DNA of 64,000 bases from Benincasa hispida (lineage: Eukaryota > Streptophyta > Magnoliopsida > Cucurbitales > Cucurbitaceae). The notes under the pieces were generated by a model. That model was not told the DNA's origin. It did not search any database and was given only the letters and a program-made list of their open reading frames with translations. Below are positions 10,924 to 23,265 of this stretch, in pieces (the first letter of the stretch is position 1; every line of letters begins with the position of its first letter). Made by a program: the position numbers and the translations under genes. Where the stretch lies: the NCBI RefSeq assembly GCF_009727055.1, contig NC_052357.1, positions 83,180,156 to 83,244,155 on the forward strand, given 5' to 3'.

Positions 10924-10986
10924 TTATTAATGATTGATCGAATGTTATATTTACTATCTATGAGTTTTAGGGCATAAAACCCAACA
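10924..10986 (-). repeat. Short copia LTR remnant (family A-like start)
   Basis: On the minus strand this reads TGTTGGGTTTTATGCCCTAA and about 40 more bases of a family A-like LTR start, then breaks against the D fragment. About 63 bp remains. It sits between the D fragment and a copia RNase H remnant, so at least three retrotransposons are superimposed here. Confidence 0.55.
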
Positions 10987-11255
10987 ACAGTGTCTTGGCA
11001 GTCAAAGTTGCAGAAGTGTGTTACACTTTCTACAACTGAAGTAAAGTATATTACAACAGAGGCTTGCAAATAGATGTTGTGGATGAAGCGCATATAGGAG
11101 CTTGGCTTCAAGCAACAAAGACATGTGATATATTGCAATAATCAGAATGTTATTCATCTGGGTAAGAATGCTACGTTTCATTCCAAAACAAAGCATGTAT
11201 ATGTGAGGTATCATTGGATGAGAGATGCTTTGAATGATGAATTGTTAATAGGTTT
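10987..11255 (+). pseudogene. Ty1/copia RNase H fragment
   Basis: The frame from 10996 reads the C-terminal copia RNase H block. It contains LSTTEVKYI (normally LSTTEAEY), EACK-stop-MLWMK, ELGFKQQRHVIYCNNQNVIH, LGKNATFHSKTKHVYVRYHW and MRDALNDELL. Two in-frame stops and the missing catalytic context make it dead. It is followed by a purine tract and LTR in the order expected for the 3' end of a copia element. It belongs to a different copia lineage from the elements at 25-30 kb and 39-64 kb. Confidence 0.82.
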
Positions 11256-11338
11256 GATATGTTAATTAAGAATCTACCAAGAGAGGGACTTGAGTTTTGT
11301 CATTCCGCTGCGAGAATGACAAGTTTCTTCCCAAAGTG

Positions 11339-12001
11339 AAATAAGGAGGGGGGAGGGGGGGATTTGTGGGGTTATTTCTCTTTAAAAAGTGAAGGCCCAC
11401 ATGGGTGCTTAGGTTTTTAGGTTTTATTTTATTAAAACCTTTTGCAGCAACGCCAATTGAACTTTGAATAATCATGCAAACCAAGGACAGTGAAAAACGA
11501 CAATGAGAAAAATTGAGAAAGCCACATCCAATCATCAATGTTTTTCAGCAATTTGGGAATCGATTCGTGGTCCGATTGAGTTGAAATGTTGACAACATAT
11601 TCTTAACACGAGTGTCTTCCATCTAGATGGTGGAGATTTCGTTTGGAGTTACCTACAGTCAGATACCTTGGGTAATTGGTTGTCACTTCAACTAAGACAT
11701 TTCTAATTTTATTCTTCTCTATTTGTTTTCATTTGTTGTCGGGATTGTTAAGCTTGAGATGTATATTGTGTAGGCCTCTAGTTGTGACTAGGGAGAATTT
11801 GTTTGTATCCATTATTGATTATAGTAGATTTTTCGACTTTAGCCTGTGATTTTTTATTCCTCACATCAAGAGAGTTTTTCCATGTTAAAATTTCTTGTGC
11901 CCCTACTTGATTATTATTGTTGTTTCTAGTTGATTAATATTCTATTAGATTCCCATAAGAGTAGGATAATTGATCCAAAAGATATGATATTTATTCCAAC
12001 A
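11339..12001 (+). repeat. 3' LTR (with polypurine tract) of the copia remnant
   Basis: A strong purine tract (AAATAAGGAGGGGGGAGGGG, about 11339-11360) is followed by TGTGGGGTTATTTC at 11365, the likely LTR start. The LTR runs to ...TTATTCCAACA at 12001, about 637 bp. It contains a CACATCAAGAGAGTTTTTCC / ATTTCTTGTGCCCC block, characteristic in my memory of the R/U5 region of many plant copia LTRs. The element's 5' parts are missing, so the TSD cannot be tested. Confidence 0.65.
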
Positions 12002-13374
12002 CTAAACTGTACCTCATTATTATCCATGGAAAAATGGGAGTGAGATAGCTTTAAAGTATTTTCATGTTTTTTTTAATTAAAAAAGAAAATAATAGGAGAT
12101 TGGAGACGTAGATATTGTGTATTCTAAGTTGAGAACACTTTTCATTTTTTTTTTTTAATAAGAAAAAGTTAATTAGCAAATGTGTGGCTCAAATGTTCGG
12201 CCCATCAGGAATGTAATATAGTTCATCTTTAAACCATATTCTCAGATTGACGTCTATTGGTAAATCGATTCGTTTAAATAAACAACCAACTTGATAATAA
12301 TAGAAAATTTATCTCTTTCATAACTGTTTAGATCTTGAAGGATAATCATTTAACAAAATATTAAATTTAGAGGTGGAATGAGTGTTTATAGGCTTAATTT
12401 TTAAAAGTTCAAATTTGAATGGTTACTATATCATACCTTAATTATTTATTTTTAAAAATTCAGTTTATAACACTACTTCTCCCTATTATTTTATTAATCT
12501 TGTTATCCACTTTTAGAATGCTTTAAAAACTAGTTAACTTCTTAAATAGAAAAAATACTTGTATTTTGTTTTTTGCATTTGACTAAGAATTTAATTGTTT
12601 AATTAAAAAAAAAAAAAAAAACTACGATAGAAAAATTGCGATAGAAAAAACAAGCTTAGTTCTAAAAAAATTTTTAAAAATGAAACAAAATGGCTTCCAA
12701 AGAGAAGTCTTGACATTTCAAAAAAATTAAGGTGTCATTGAATAACCCATTGGTTTTTAGTTTTTTTATAAAAAAAAATAAATAAACAAATATATTTAGT
12801 ATTCAATTGAGTTTTTCTGATTATTCATTTTTTTTTTTTTGAAATGTTAAGAATTTTGAAGAAAAAATTGTGGCATGCTTTGGTATTTGATCATCTATAA
12901 ATATGTGATTTTCTTATCGATTTAAAAACATACAAAAACATAAATAGTTGTTTTCACACACTGTGGTGTCGGTTGAATATTGTGGTTGAATTGTTGCATT
13001 TGTAGGTTAGTAATTCGTATTATCTTAGGAGGCGAGTGTTCATTACACTTTGAACACCATAGAAAAAACCAAATTGTCTCAAGAAAACAAAGTGAATTTG
13101 ACATGTTCAAATTAATTGTTTTCATCATTTCCTTGTTCACATATAATTTTCTCTTACAAAAATTAAATTATTTTATTGTATTTGGTTGATATATTTATTT
13201 GTGTAACTTTGCTTATTTTAGTTGTGGGTAGTTGGTGCATTTAAAATATTACATTATTTTATCATTATAGATTTTTTAAAAAATAAAATTAAATTAAAAT
13301 ATAATTATATAATTATATTTTTTTAGATGGAAAGTTATTTGTAAAAATAGTTTGATTTTGGTTTTTATTTAATA
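12002..13374. other. AT-rich intergenic DNA
   Basis: No gene or clear element is evident. The stretch is AT-rich with A-runs (12605-12620) and T-runs. The segment at about 12380-12790 has wording (TTATAACACTACTTCTCCC, then GTGTCATTGAATAACCCATTGG) that I loosely associate with a cucurbit miniature element. I could not define terminal repeats, so it is not called. The opposed open frames at 12922-13189 show no domain. Confidence 0.5.
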
Positions 13375-13970
13375 TATAACAACCCGACCTTTTGAGTACT
13401 CTGATAAGGGTCGTTACTCATAATTACATACTTACATTCAAAACATTTTGACCATTGAGGGAAATAAATTTCATTAAAATAATAAAGACAGTTTTCCAAA
13501 ATAAATAACAAATAAGTAAAACCTGGGCCCCTAAAATAATGAAGAAAAAAAATAATTTAAACAAATAAAATTTTGACCAACATTGAGTTTCAAATCAAAA
13601 CTTTTAAATACCTTGAAAACGTAAACTGAGCGGAAGCAATTTACATGTCCCATATGGCACGATCACAGGTCCCTCTCATCACCCGTCGATCCGTTCCTAT
13701 CGTTACTTGAAAAACATAAATTAAGAAAGGTTGTGTGAAACCCGGATCTCCATTTTTCCTACTTGAGCAGGTGGTTAAGAAAATTAACTAAGTAAAAGTT
13801 AAATCCTATGTTGAAATGAAGGAAATTTCTAGATGTAGAATAGATTTTCCTTGAGTAGTTTGAGTTAAGCTTTAATTGATGAAAAATTGACTAAGTGTTG
13901 GACTGTGAATTTGGAAGCTTGACTTTTGTGGAAAAACTTGGAAATTTGGCTAAGTATAAACCTATATGAT

Positions 13971-14135
13971 AGATGCGTTGGATGCGTTGGATGATGGATC
14001 CGTTGGATGCGTTGGATGCGTTAGATGCAAAGGATGTGTTGGAAGAATGGTATGCATCCATGCGGTTGAACGAAGTGAAGTGATGCGTTGGAAGGGACCA
14101 ATGCGTTGGAAGGGTTGTGTTGATGCATTGGAAGG
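13971..14135 (+). repeat. ATGCGTTGG minisatellite in family D LTR
   Basis: The 9-10 bp word ATGCGTTGGA is repeated with variations (ATCCGTTGGA, ATGTGTTGGA, ATGCATTGGA) from 13971 to about 14135. The resulting open frames on both strands (for example 13891-14352 minus) are products of the repeat period and high GC, not genes. Confidence 0.8.
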
Positions 14136-14221
14136 GTTGTTGGTGATGGCATGCGGCTGAAGGAAGAAAGATGGAGATGACACGTTGAAAGGCACAAGGG
14201 TAGGCAAGGCTGCGTTGGAAG

Positions 14222-14370
14222 GCAACCCATGCGTCGAGCGGTCGAAGCCAAGCGCTCTTGCCAAAGCGTCGAGCGAGCCAAGCGCCTTTGTCCAATGCGT
14301 CGAGCGGCCAGCCAAGCGCCTTTGCCCAAAAGCGTCGAGCGGCCAGCCACAACGCCCTTGCGTCAGTGGC
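14222..14370 (+). repeat. GC-rich tandem repeat (GCGTCGAGCGGCCAGCC units)
   Basis: Four diverged units of about 35-40 bp, each with GCGTCGAGCG(A/G) and CAAGCGCC(T/C)TTG, lie side by side. The stretch stands out as the most CpG-rich DNA of the LTR. It lies within the D LTR just after the ATGCGTTGG array. No function is evident. Confidence 0.7.
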
Positions 14371-16446
14371 CAGCGCCTATGCAAGCACCGTGCGCCCATG
14401 CCAAGCAAGTCGTGCGATGATACCTAGTGAGTCATGCGTAAGGATGAGCGACCATCCTATGCGTTGGTGATGGCTAACTCTTGCGATGGCTAAGTTGGAT
14501 TGCGATGGTAGTGAGTTGGCTTTCTATGCATTGGTTATAGGCTATGCGTTGATTATGGACTATGCGTTGAACATCCAAAAGTTGGACGCATATAAAGGAT
14601 GAGATCACATAGAAAACATCATCAAACATGTGTCTTCTTGAGAGGAAACCTTAGGCCTTAAGCATTTGAGGTGGTTGCATCAGAAGACATGCAATTTGAA
14701 GCTTATGCATTGGCTACATAGGAGAAAGACACTTAGATTGCGTTGATCAAAGAGTTGTGTTGTTAGTGTGAGGAGGAAACAATTGGACCTGCAGCCAAGT
14801 AGGAGATGTCGAATTTGGAGAAGGTTTTGACGCCTATAAATAGGGCCAAAGACTTCATTTCTAAATCACAATTCAAAAATACAGTAAAAAGAGTGGGAAA
14901 GTTGAGTAAATCTTGCATTAAGAACAAAATCCATGCATTGATCATAGAGCTTCAAAGAGGACGCATTGGACAGTGAAGTCTGGAAAATAACATCAACTTG
15001 GGACGAGGAGTTCTCCCAATTTAATCGTGTGTTTGGAGTGATTCTAAAGCCATATGAAAACTCTAAAAGTCTAGTTTTCAGGGTAGGGCTGTCAGAGAAG
15101 AATCTCCAAGGAATCGGGCTGGAGAATGAGTAAAAAACAGAAGGGTCGAGCTGTCGGGTAAGCTGGGCCAGTCTTGGTATTTTAATGTTTCCGGCCAAAC
15201 CACGAGAAGTTAGAAGCTAAGATTTTGAGATAATCTTCTTGAGAAATTTTAGATAATATTTGTAGAATGAAGAAACTTGAGATAAAGCCCAGAACTATGA
15301 GTAGTTTGAGCTTTAAAATGAATATGGAATTTAGAGTTCAAAAGAGGAGCCCGAGAAGACCAAGGAACTGCTAGAGAGAAAAGTTCCTAAACGGCCAAGG
15401 TAAGTGGTACTTTCCTTTAAGTCTCAAAGCATATATTTTAGAGTAAATTGTATATGTTTAGATCATGAATGAGTATCTAGCGTGAGAATGAGATTATGTG
15501 ATCGGGATGGTCAGGGGGTCAATAGACCTAGTGCCTGAGCCCGTAAGCAAAACCTCATGGGATGGTCAGGGGACACGAGAAGTCTAGTTCCTGAGCCTGT
15601 GGGAGGATCCTCGTATGGGATGGTCAGAGGGCCGACGAGCCTAGCTTCTGAGCCCATGAGCGGGGAGCTGTGTGCACATAGGAGACAGAGGAAACGTAAA
15701 GAGTAAGCGTTGTATTTAGTAACTATTATCTATCTACCGTGTGTGTAGATAGACAGCATACTCATTCTAGTTAGTTATGGGTTTAGCTATCTACCATGCG
15801 CATAGATAAAGTTGAGAACATACTCACTCAAGGCGGAGGTTTGAATGTAACCTCGTATTCGTGATATGTTTGTTATTTATGAGTTGAGATAAACTCTAGA
15901 AGTTGCTTACCACTCACTGAGATTTGTAAAAGCTCATTCCGTTATTTCATGTTTTTCTTCCTAGGTAGTGAAAGGTGAGGAGTTCCAAGGTGCTACTAAG
16001 GTCAAGGTCTACCACAAGCCACCGTTACACTTCCGGAGGGTTTTACAGTTGTTGTTGTAACTTTGTTGATAAGTCTTGGAGTTGTATAAACATTACATTT
16101 TTGTAATAGAATGGGCCTACTTAATCCGTTGTTGTTTGCCTCCTTAACTTAATCAGTTGGTTGTTGAATTTATTCATTGGTATCAAAATTATTTCCGCAA
16201 GAGTTATTAGGCAGTAAGTGTCAACCAAAGGGTTGATAACTGCTGCAATCACGCCCTTTCCTAGGCTAAGAGGGTGGTCTGGGGTTGGGTGTGACAGGTT
16301 GAGTATAAAATACTCAGTAAGTGATCCTATTACCGGGATCAGACTATGCATCCACGAGCAAAGAAAGATAGCCCGTGGCTTATACAGCTGCATCGGTTTT
16401 TTATGATGAAAGGAAAACCAAAAGACGTACTATCTTGCCTTGAAAC

Positions 16447-16975
16447 GCATGTCTAGCGGCCCGTAGGCACACCGTCAAACATGATAATAACATGAACGTA
16501 AACCCATCGACTCACGCATGTCTAGCAGCCCGTAGGCATACCGTCAAACATGATAATAACATGAACATAAACCTGTCAGTTCATGCATGTCTAGTGGCCC
16601 GTAGGCTCGCCGTCAAAATATGAAACATGAAAATAAAATTAACATGAACATAAACTATCGGCTAACGCATGTCTAGCGGCCCATAGGCACACCGTAAAAC
16701 ATGAACGTAAACCTGTCGATTCACGCATGTCTAGCGGCCCGTAGGCACACCGTCAAACATGATAATAACATGAACCTAAACCTGTTAGTTCACGTATGTC
16801 TAGCGACCCGTAAGCACACCGTCAAACATGATAATAACATGAACGTAAACCTGTCGGTTCACACATGTCTAGCGGCCCGTAGGCACACCGTCAAACATGA
16901 TAATGACATGAACGTAAACATGTCGATTCACGCATGTCTAGCGGCCCGTAGGTACACCGTCAAACATGAAACTAG
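16447..16975 (-). repeat. 69-bp minisatellite in family C LTR (solo copy)
   Basis: About eight units start at GCATGTCTAG (16447, 16516, 16585, 16667, 16725, 16794, 16863, 16932). The spacing is 69 bp except where an 82/58-bp pair marks one indel. Each unit holds GGCCCGTAGGCACACCGTC and ATGATAATAACATGAACGTAAA. Because 69 is a multiple of three, a repetitive open frame runs through part of it (16701-16997). This is an arithmetic result, not evidence for a protein. Confidence 0.9.
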
Positions 16976-18352
16976 ACCCGTAGGTCTTCTGAAATAAAAC
17001 ATGCGTCAAAGCGAGACAATAAACCGCTCTACTAGTCTATTCATGCATCACATACATAATATCAATACTTATTAGAAATTTGAACATGCTCATAATACTT
17101 TATAATGAAAAAAAAAAAAAAATCATGCTCCAGAGTCCACTAAGTAACTTTATAGGTCTAATCTAGGTCGCCTGGCATGAAGGCACCGATAATAGTGTCA
17201 CTTACCTCAACTTGGTCACAAAAGTCCACGCAAATAATTCCTAAAAACCTTTAGAAAACTTGTTGTGGCTTGGTCCAAGAACAATTCCAAAACTTGATTC
17301 AATTAGCCAATCTGATCAAGAATTAAATCCAAAATCAATAACTTACTTTTTCCACTATTACTCTCAATCCAAAAGAATAACCAATCAACAACTTACCCAA
17401 AACTTACCGATCTTTACTAATTTTCAGCAAAACGAAAAATGGTCTCTAGCTTGATAGTCAATGCCTCAAAACTTCCAAATCTGGAATCCAAGATTTTTCT
17501 CAAGATTCCGACAAAGATCAAGCAGTGGCAGCTAATGGCGCATCGGCTCGTGGCTACCATAGATAGGCAGCAAGTGTTGCTATTGAATGGCATAAATTGT
17601 TTAGGCTCGCGATTAGTAGTGAGGTCTTTCATGAGGAGGGTTTGCGAGAGTGAGAGAGAAGGGGAATTTATAGTTTTACAGATTTTATTCGACAGCAATT
17701 ACGAACAAATCAAAGCTATAATGAACGATCCAACCGTTCAAAATGAAACTCTATATGTCTCAAACAGACTGACCAAATTTAAGCACGATCCAACGGTTGA
17801 AACTCTTGATAATTTTGTGAAAGACTGAAAAACCAAATTGCTCTCTTCCCAATTTTTTGCCTCTTTTCACTCTCATCTAATTTCAAAAAAAATCTCAATT
17901 CTTTTATTTTTTTTTTTCAAAATTTGAAAAAATAAATAAAATATTTTATCACAATATCTCCAAAATCTTCAAAGATTCTATTAAATTTATAAATCAATTA
18001 ACTTTTCAAATTATTTTAATTTAGGCTTCAAAAATCAAAATTAAAAGCAAATCCATTTGATACAAATTAAATCATTCCAAATATTTAAATCAATTCAAAA
18101 TCACATGAAATTAATTATCTCTTTTAATTTTTTTTTTTTTTTAAGTTGGCCCTAAAATCCAAAATCGGAGGGAAGCAAAATTCAATATTTTCAATATAAT
18201 CAATTCGAATATCTAATCAATTAAATTCAATTTAACCAATAAAAGTTTTTCAATTATTTCAATTTAATATTAATTTTCCAAATGAAAGATAAATTTAAAC
18301 TCAGTAATTTTTTATAATTAACTTAAATTTTCCTAAAATTCGGGATGTTACA

Positions 18353-19028
18353 TAATAACACTCAAAAAAGTCATCCAGAGTTTTATTTTTTTAAAAAAGA
18401 AAAAAATGTTTTTTTAAAATATAAAAGTCACAATTATCAAACATATAATTCTCTATATTTTAAAAACAAAAAAACAATTACCAAACATATTTTTAATATT
18501 TTTTTTTAAAAAAAAAAACATGAAAAACAAAACCTTAACCAAACATTTATAACTTTTACTTTTTAAATTTTGAAAACAAAAACTCTAAAGCTAAGGTTTT
18601 GTTTGGAAACCATTTCATTTTTTGTTTTTATTTTTTAAAATTATACCTATTTTATCAACATTTTTTTTGCAATAATTTGTATGTCACTTATGTATAATTG
18701 TTGACTTTTTAGTTAAATTCTAAAAACAAAAACAATTTTTTGAAAACAATTTTTTTAGTTCTCAATTTTTTTTTCATTTTTTAAACAATTGATGAAAAGT
18801 AAATAATAAATGAAGAAATTCAGAAGTAAAAGTAGTGTTCATAAGTTTAATTTTAAAAAACAAAAACAAATAACAAAATATTTAAAGGTTTAAATAATTA
18901 TCAAATAGGGTCTTTTTTGTTTTTTTTTTGTTTTTTTTTTTTTTTTGGGTTTGAAGTAAATCTATCTCATTTTATTAGGCTAAATCGAATCGGGTTTAAA
19001 TTAAATACAAACAAACCAGAAGGATGTA
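18353..19028. other. AT-rich spacer between two family C insertions
   Basis: A highly AT-rich stretch with long A and T runs and several TTACCAAACAT-like words (about 18437, 18480, 18537). One region (about 18590-18910) starts TTTTGTTTGGAAACC and ends TATCAAATAGGGTC, which may be a decayed miniature element. No TSD or clean inverted repeat was found. No coding sequence. Confidence 0.45.
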
Positions 19029-20410
19029 TGTAACATCCCGAATTTCAGAAAAATTTAAGTTAATTATCTAAAATTATTGAGTTTAAAAATTTTCCTTTCA
19101 TTTGAAAAATTGGGGTTAAATTGAAATAATTGAAAAACTTTTATTGATTAAATTAAATTTAATTCATTAGATATTCGAACTGATTATCTTAAAAATATTG
19201 AATTTTGTTTCCCTTTGATTTTGGATTTTAGGGCCAACTAATAAAAAAAATTAAAGAGATAATTAATTTCATGTGGTTTAATTGATTTAAATATTTAGAA
19301 GGGTTTAATTTGTATCAAATGGATGGATTTTATGCCTTTTAATTTTAGTTTTTGAAGCCTAAATTAAGATAATTTGAAAAGCTAATTGATTTATAAATTT
19401 AATAGAATTTTGAAGATTCTGGAGATATTGTGATAAAATATTTTATTTATCTTTTCAAAATTTAAAAATAAAAAATAAAAGAATTGAGATTTTTTTTAAA
19501 TCAAATGAGAATGAAAAAATGTCAAAAATTGGGGAGAAAGCAATTTGATTTTTCAGCGACAACTTTCACAAAATTGTGAATTTCCGGAATTTGAACCGTT
19601 GGATCATGCTCAAATTCGGTCAATCTGTTTGAGACATATAGAGTTTTATTTTGAACGGTCGGATCATTGTTTAAAGGTTTGGTTTGTTCGTAATTGCTAC
19701 TTAATAAAATCTGTAAAACTAGAAATTCCCCTTCTCTTTCACTTTCGCAAACTCTCCTCATGCAAGACCCTCACTACCACCGCTAGCCTAAACAATTTAT
19801 GTCGTCCGACAGCAACACCCGCTACCTATCTATAGTACCCACGAGCCTACGTGCCATCTACCGCTACTGTCCGATCTTTGCTGGAATCTTGAGGAAAATC
19901 TTGGGTAAGACTTATTTTCCTTATAATTTGGGAGGTGAAATCCACCCATTTGATTTTGGGTTAAATTAATAACCTCTCTTTTGGTGTGAAACTTCGATTC
20001 AATATTTGGAAGTTTTGAGGCATTGACCATCAAGCTAGAGATGAGATCACTTTCTTAATTTATGTTTTTCAGGTAATGATAGGAACAGACCGGTGAGTGA
20101 CGAGAGGGACCTGTAATCGTGCCATATGGGACATGTAAATCGCTTCCGCTCAGTTTACGTTTTCAAGCTATTTAAAAGTTTTAATTTGAAACTCAATGTT
20201 GGTCAAAATTTTATTTGTTCAAGTTATTTTTTTCTTCATTATTTTAGGAGCCCCGAACAAAGGTTTTACTTATTTGTTATTTATTTTAGAAAACTGTCTT
20301 TATTATTTTAATAAAATTTATTTTCCTCAATGTTAAAAATATTTTTAATGTAAATGTGTAATTATGAGTAACGACCCTTATCAGAGTATTCAAAAGGTCG
20401 GGTCGTTACA
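19029..20410 (+). repeat. 5' LTR of the family C gypsy element (shortened)
   Basis: The LTR runs from TGTAACATCCCG to GGTCGTTACA, 1382 bp. It matches the 3' LTR at both ends. In the middle it passes directly from a CATCAAGCTAGAGA segment to CTTTCTTAATTTATG, where the 3' LTR and the solo copy carry about 1.1 kb including the 69-bp repeats. Open frames inside (19522-20311) are not genes. Confidence 0.85.
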
Positions 20411-20412
20411 GT

Positions 20413-20424
20413 TGGTATCAGAGC
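20413..20424 (+). promoter_or_regulatory. Primer-binding site (initiator Met tRNA)
   Basis: TGGTATCAGAGC lies two bases after the 5' LTR end. It is complementary to the 3' end of plant initiator Met tRNA and primes minus-strand DNA synthesis. This fixes the LTR boundary and the plus orientation. Confidence 0.88.
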
Positions 20425-23248
20425 CTAAGTTTTAGGTTACACTTACGATGTAAGTCTTGGTTTTGTGTCCCTTAAGGCTATTCACGGATCCTTCGTCCTC
20501 ACCAGGTATGTTCTTTCATTAAATATTTTATGGAAGATGTGTTTAAAAGCCTTCATGTCTAAGCTTTATGTATTGACTGATTGTTATTGCTAGTTTAACG
20601 ACCTGAAAGAAGTTAGTATGAGATGGTTATTTTGTTTTGGTGTGATGGAAAGAAAGAAGGATCATTATAAGGCCATTTGGCGTTAGTTTAATTCATGGAA
20701 GGACGGTTAGAAACGAACATATATTTCTATTCAGGGATATTGAAACCTGATAGAACTATCAAGTGTTATGCACTTATGACATGAAAGAAAGAAATGGATA
20801 TATTTGGTTAAGCTATAGAATAAGGGAAATTCACTGAGGAATAATATTAAGTTTTGCATTACGAGAATAAAACTAGTGGTGCTACAAGGAACATTATCAC
20901 AAGGCACATGTTCTTAGTTACGAGATTAAAGTTTCTTTATAAGATAAGAAAAAGGTGAAGAAGAGACCATAAATTCTATTAAGAATTACTAGATATTAAA
21001 GTCGAAATGTTCCAAGAAAATTTTTGAAAGAATTAATAGGTCATGATCACTTTCATGGTATCGAAGTTGGTGGAGCGAGTAATATATGGTATTTTAATTC
21101 TTTATGTAACGTGCCTAAAAAAGAAGAAGACTTACTAGAAGGAGCAAAAACGATAGCATGAGGAATTGTATACAAGATCTAGGTAAGATGAATTGGTCAA
21201 GGAATGTCAAGATGGTTGAAATTATAGTTGCCTTTAGATCGGAGAAAACGAGCTATTGGATTGAAAATTCTTAAGGTGCTTGGGTTTGAGCTATGTGTTT
21301 GTCGCAATGAAAAAGTTCAAGTTTGATTAACCATACCAAGAGGAAGGTTAAACGTTTTGAAGTTTAAAAGCAATGTTATCTTGTGGGGATACCCTACTAA
21401 AGTTCAAGTTTGGAATGGAATTTTAGATTTGTAGAAAATATTATAAAGGGTCATATGTCTTGGTTTAGAGATTATGTTTTACTTTTGAAGTGAAAAGTGC
21501 ACCTTCAAGTTGTTGGGTTAAACAAGGATAAATGTGAAGAAAATAATAGTATTTAAGGAAAGGTTTTATTCATCTGGGGATGGAAATTAATGTGTTCAAG
21601 ATTCTAAAATAGTTCAGAAAGGTTTGGATTTTAAGACAAGATATGGGTGGATACAAGGCATGGTTTGGTATAAAATAGGAATCTCTCATTACTATTTGGA
21701 ACTTTGCACTATAGTATGCAGTGTTGAAATATATATATATATATAATATAAATTATATATATTATTATATATATAGCTTGCTTAGGTTGTTGGATTGTAG
21801 ACTGTGAAAAGGGATTCGAATAGTTCACATATTTTGGTACAGATATATTTCACTAGGAAAGTGAAATAGAGCATCTTGGATTTATTAGTCTTGGAAAAGA
21901 TATGGAAGATGAAATGATTTGAGAATATTTTGTTGTTTTGAGAAGGTAACGGGAATTACTGTTTTGAGATTAAGAACAAAGGTTTGGTTTGGTTTCCAAG
22001 ATAGGAAATATGTGTTTACGAACCTTTAGAGTTGGTATGAACAATCTCGTTACTATTTGGAACTATGGATCTTAGTATTTGTTGGTTGAATGGATATCCT
22101 GCCTAAGCTATTGGTCATGGAACACAGTTTTAGCATGAGAATTTGATTAAGCTAGACTATCATGCGTTGGAAGAGTGCTTAGCAATCTTCTTCAAATTAT
22201 AGTGGAGTCGAGGAAATAATGTTTTATGAAAGGATGTTTAGTAGCAATAGTTGCCAGAAACCATGAAAATGGAAGGGGTAAGGCCTCGTTAAAGAGGGGG
22301 AAGACGTTGAAAGGTATTAGCAAGGTTTAGAGGTTTTGATTGTGGACATGAATATCTAGAACAAGGAATTAATGAAGCCATTGATTTGATTTGAAGGTGA
22401 AAGTAGTCTAGCTCCAAGTAAGAAACAAGCTATATGAGTATTAAGGTTGAGAAAATTTGATCTCCTAGAATGACCCTTAACACTAGAGATGAACTTGAGT
22501 TGCGAGCAACTCCTATCCTTAAGGCTCCTCATAGAAGGACTCTAGTAGAATTGGAATAGCCTAAGTCACTAATACAAGAACCATTTAGTAAAGTGTTTCA
22601 TATGTGCCTTAATGTTTTGCCTTAAAGCACATCAACTTTGTTTATTAGGAAAGAAAGATGATTCATGCGACTTTGTATCAACTATTATGGATTGAATATG
22701 ATAGTGTATCTCGATTGTAGGGGATTGTCAGGGAAATTAGGTGTCGAATCCGAATTCTGAATCCTAGACTTGAGATGCCATGAGAGATACGTTTTCTATT
22801 GCATGGACAGTGAGGTGACACACTCTATGGAGTGTGAACATTCTCAATATAGATGTATGCAATCATGAAGGTCTTTATCTTAGAAACTGGCATCAGGTAA
22901 TGGTTACAACTATTATGAGTTTATGGTGATGTATTTTGGAATGACAAATGCTCTACAGTATATGGGGACTTCAAGAGCTTCATTTAAGTGAGATTTTCAG
23001 ACTCATGTATAAGATGGTCTAAATGGTGATATGTGTTTGTTTTAAGATTAAAGAGTAACATGATATTGTTTCAGATAAGTTATACAATTCATGGTAGGAG
23101 GTGAAGACTTTCTGAAACGTGGAGTTAATGCTAATTAAAAGTTCTTTGGCAGAATTATGGTCTGAAGAAGCAATTTGGAAACATGAGGATGAAATAAGAA
23201 CTAAGTATCACGAGCCTTTAAGGACTTGAACTTCCGAGGGCGAAAGTT
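20425..23248 (+). pseudogene. Decayed Ty3/gypsy internal region with RT remnants
   Basis: No open frame of useful length survives in 2.8 kb. Translating 22490-22780 across stops shows a string like PILKAPHRR, VELE and STLFIRKER with MRLCINY, the start of a gypsy RT (normally ...VLFVKKKDGSMRLCIDYR). About 22880-22960 shows YYEFMVMYFGMTNA (normally YEFxVMPFGLTNAP). Gag, protease, RNase H and integrase are not recognisable and may be deleted, since intact internal regions are usually 4 kb or more. The many stops point to a very old copy. Confidence 0.65.
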
Positions 23249-23265
23249 TCTTAAGGAGGGAAGAA
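23249..23265 (+). promoter_or_regulatory. Polypurine tract of the family C gypsy element
   Basis: TCTTAAGGAGGGAAGAA directly precedes the TG of the 3' LTR. Position and composition mark it as the plus-strand primer. Confidence 0.75.

Larger units (their letters stand above)
13734..16296 (+). mobile_element. Solo LTR, family D (TSD GGTTG)
   Basis: This 2563-bp segment, TGTGAAACCCGG...GGGTGTGACA, is bounded by perfect GGTTG duplications (13729-13733 and 16297-16301). Family C sequence reads straight through once it is removed. Its start and end words parallel those of the family C gypsy LTR, suggesting a related Ty3/gypsy family in plus orientation. No primer-binding site or internal domain is present. 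The interior carries GC-rich tandem repeats at 13971-14400, unlike its AT-rich surroundings. A reversed, diverged fragment of the same family lies at 10143-10923. Confidence 0.88.
13375..18352 (-). mobile_element. Solo LTR, family C (TSD TAATA), split by a family D LTR
   Basis: On the minus strand the LTR starts TGTAACATCCCGAATTT (at 18352) and ends ...GGGTTGTTATA (at 13375). It is flanked by perfect TAATA repeats at 13370-13374 and 18353-18357. Removing the nested D LTR and its TSD leaves about 2.41 kb, matching the 3' LTR of the gypsy element at 23266-30760. There is no internal retrotransposon sequence, so it is a solo LTR. Inside is a 69-bp minisatellite (about 16447-16975). Confidence 0.9.

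Noticed and set aside
14021..14427. Several overlapping open frames of 60-150 codons on both strands
   Set aside because: They lie in GC-rich tandem repeats of the family D solo LTR. Openness on both strands follows from repeat period and composition.
16701..16997. Repetitive protein-like frame (MNVNLSxHACLAARRHTVKHD units)
   Set aside because: It is the translation of a 69-bp LTR minisatellite. The frame is open because 69 is a multiple of three.
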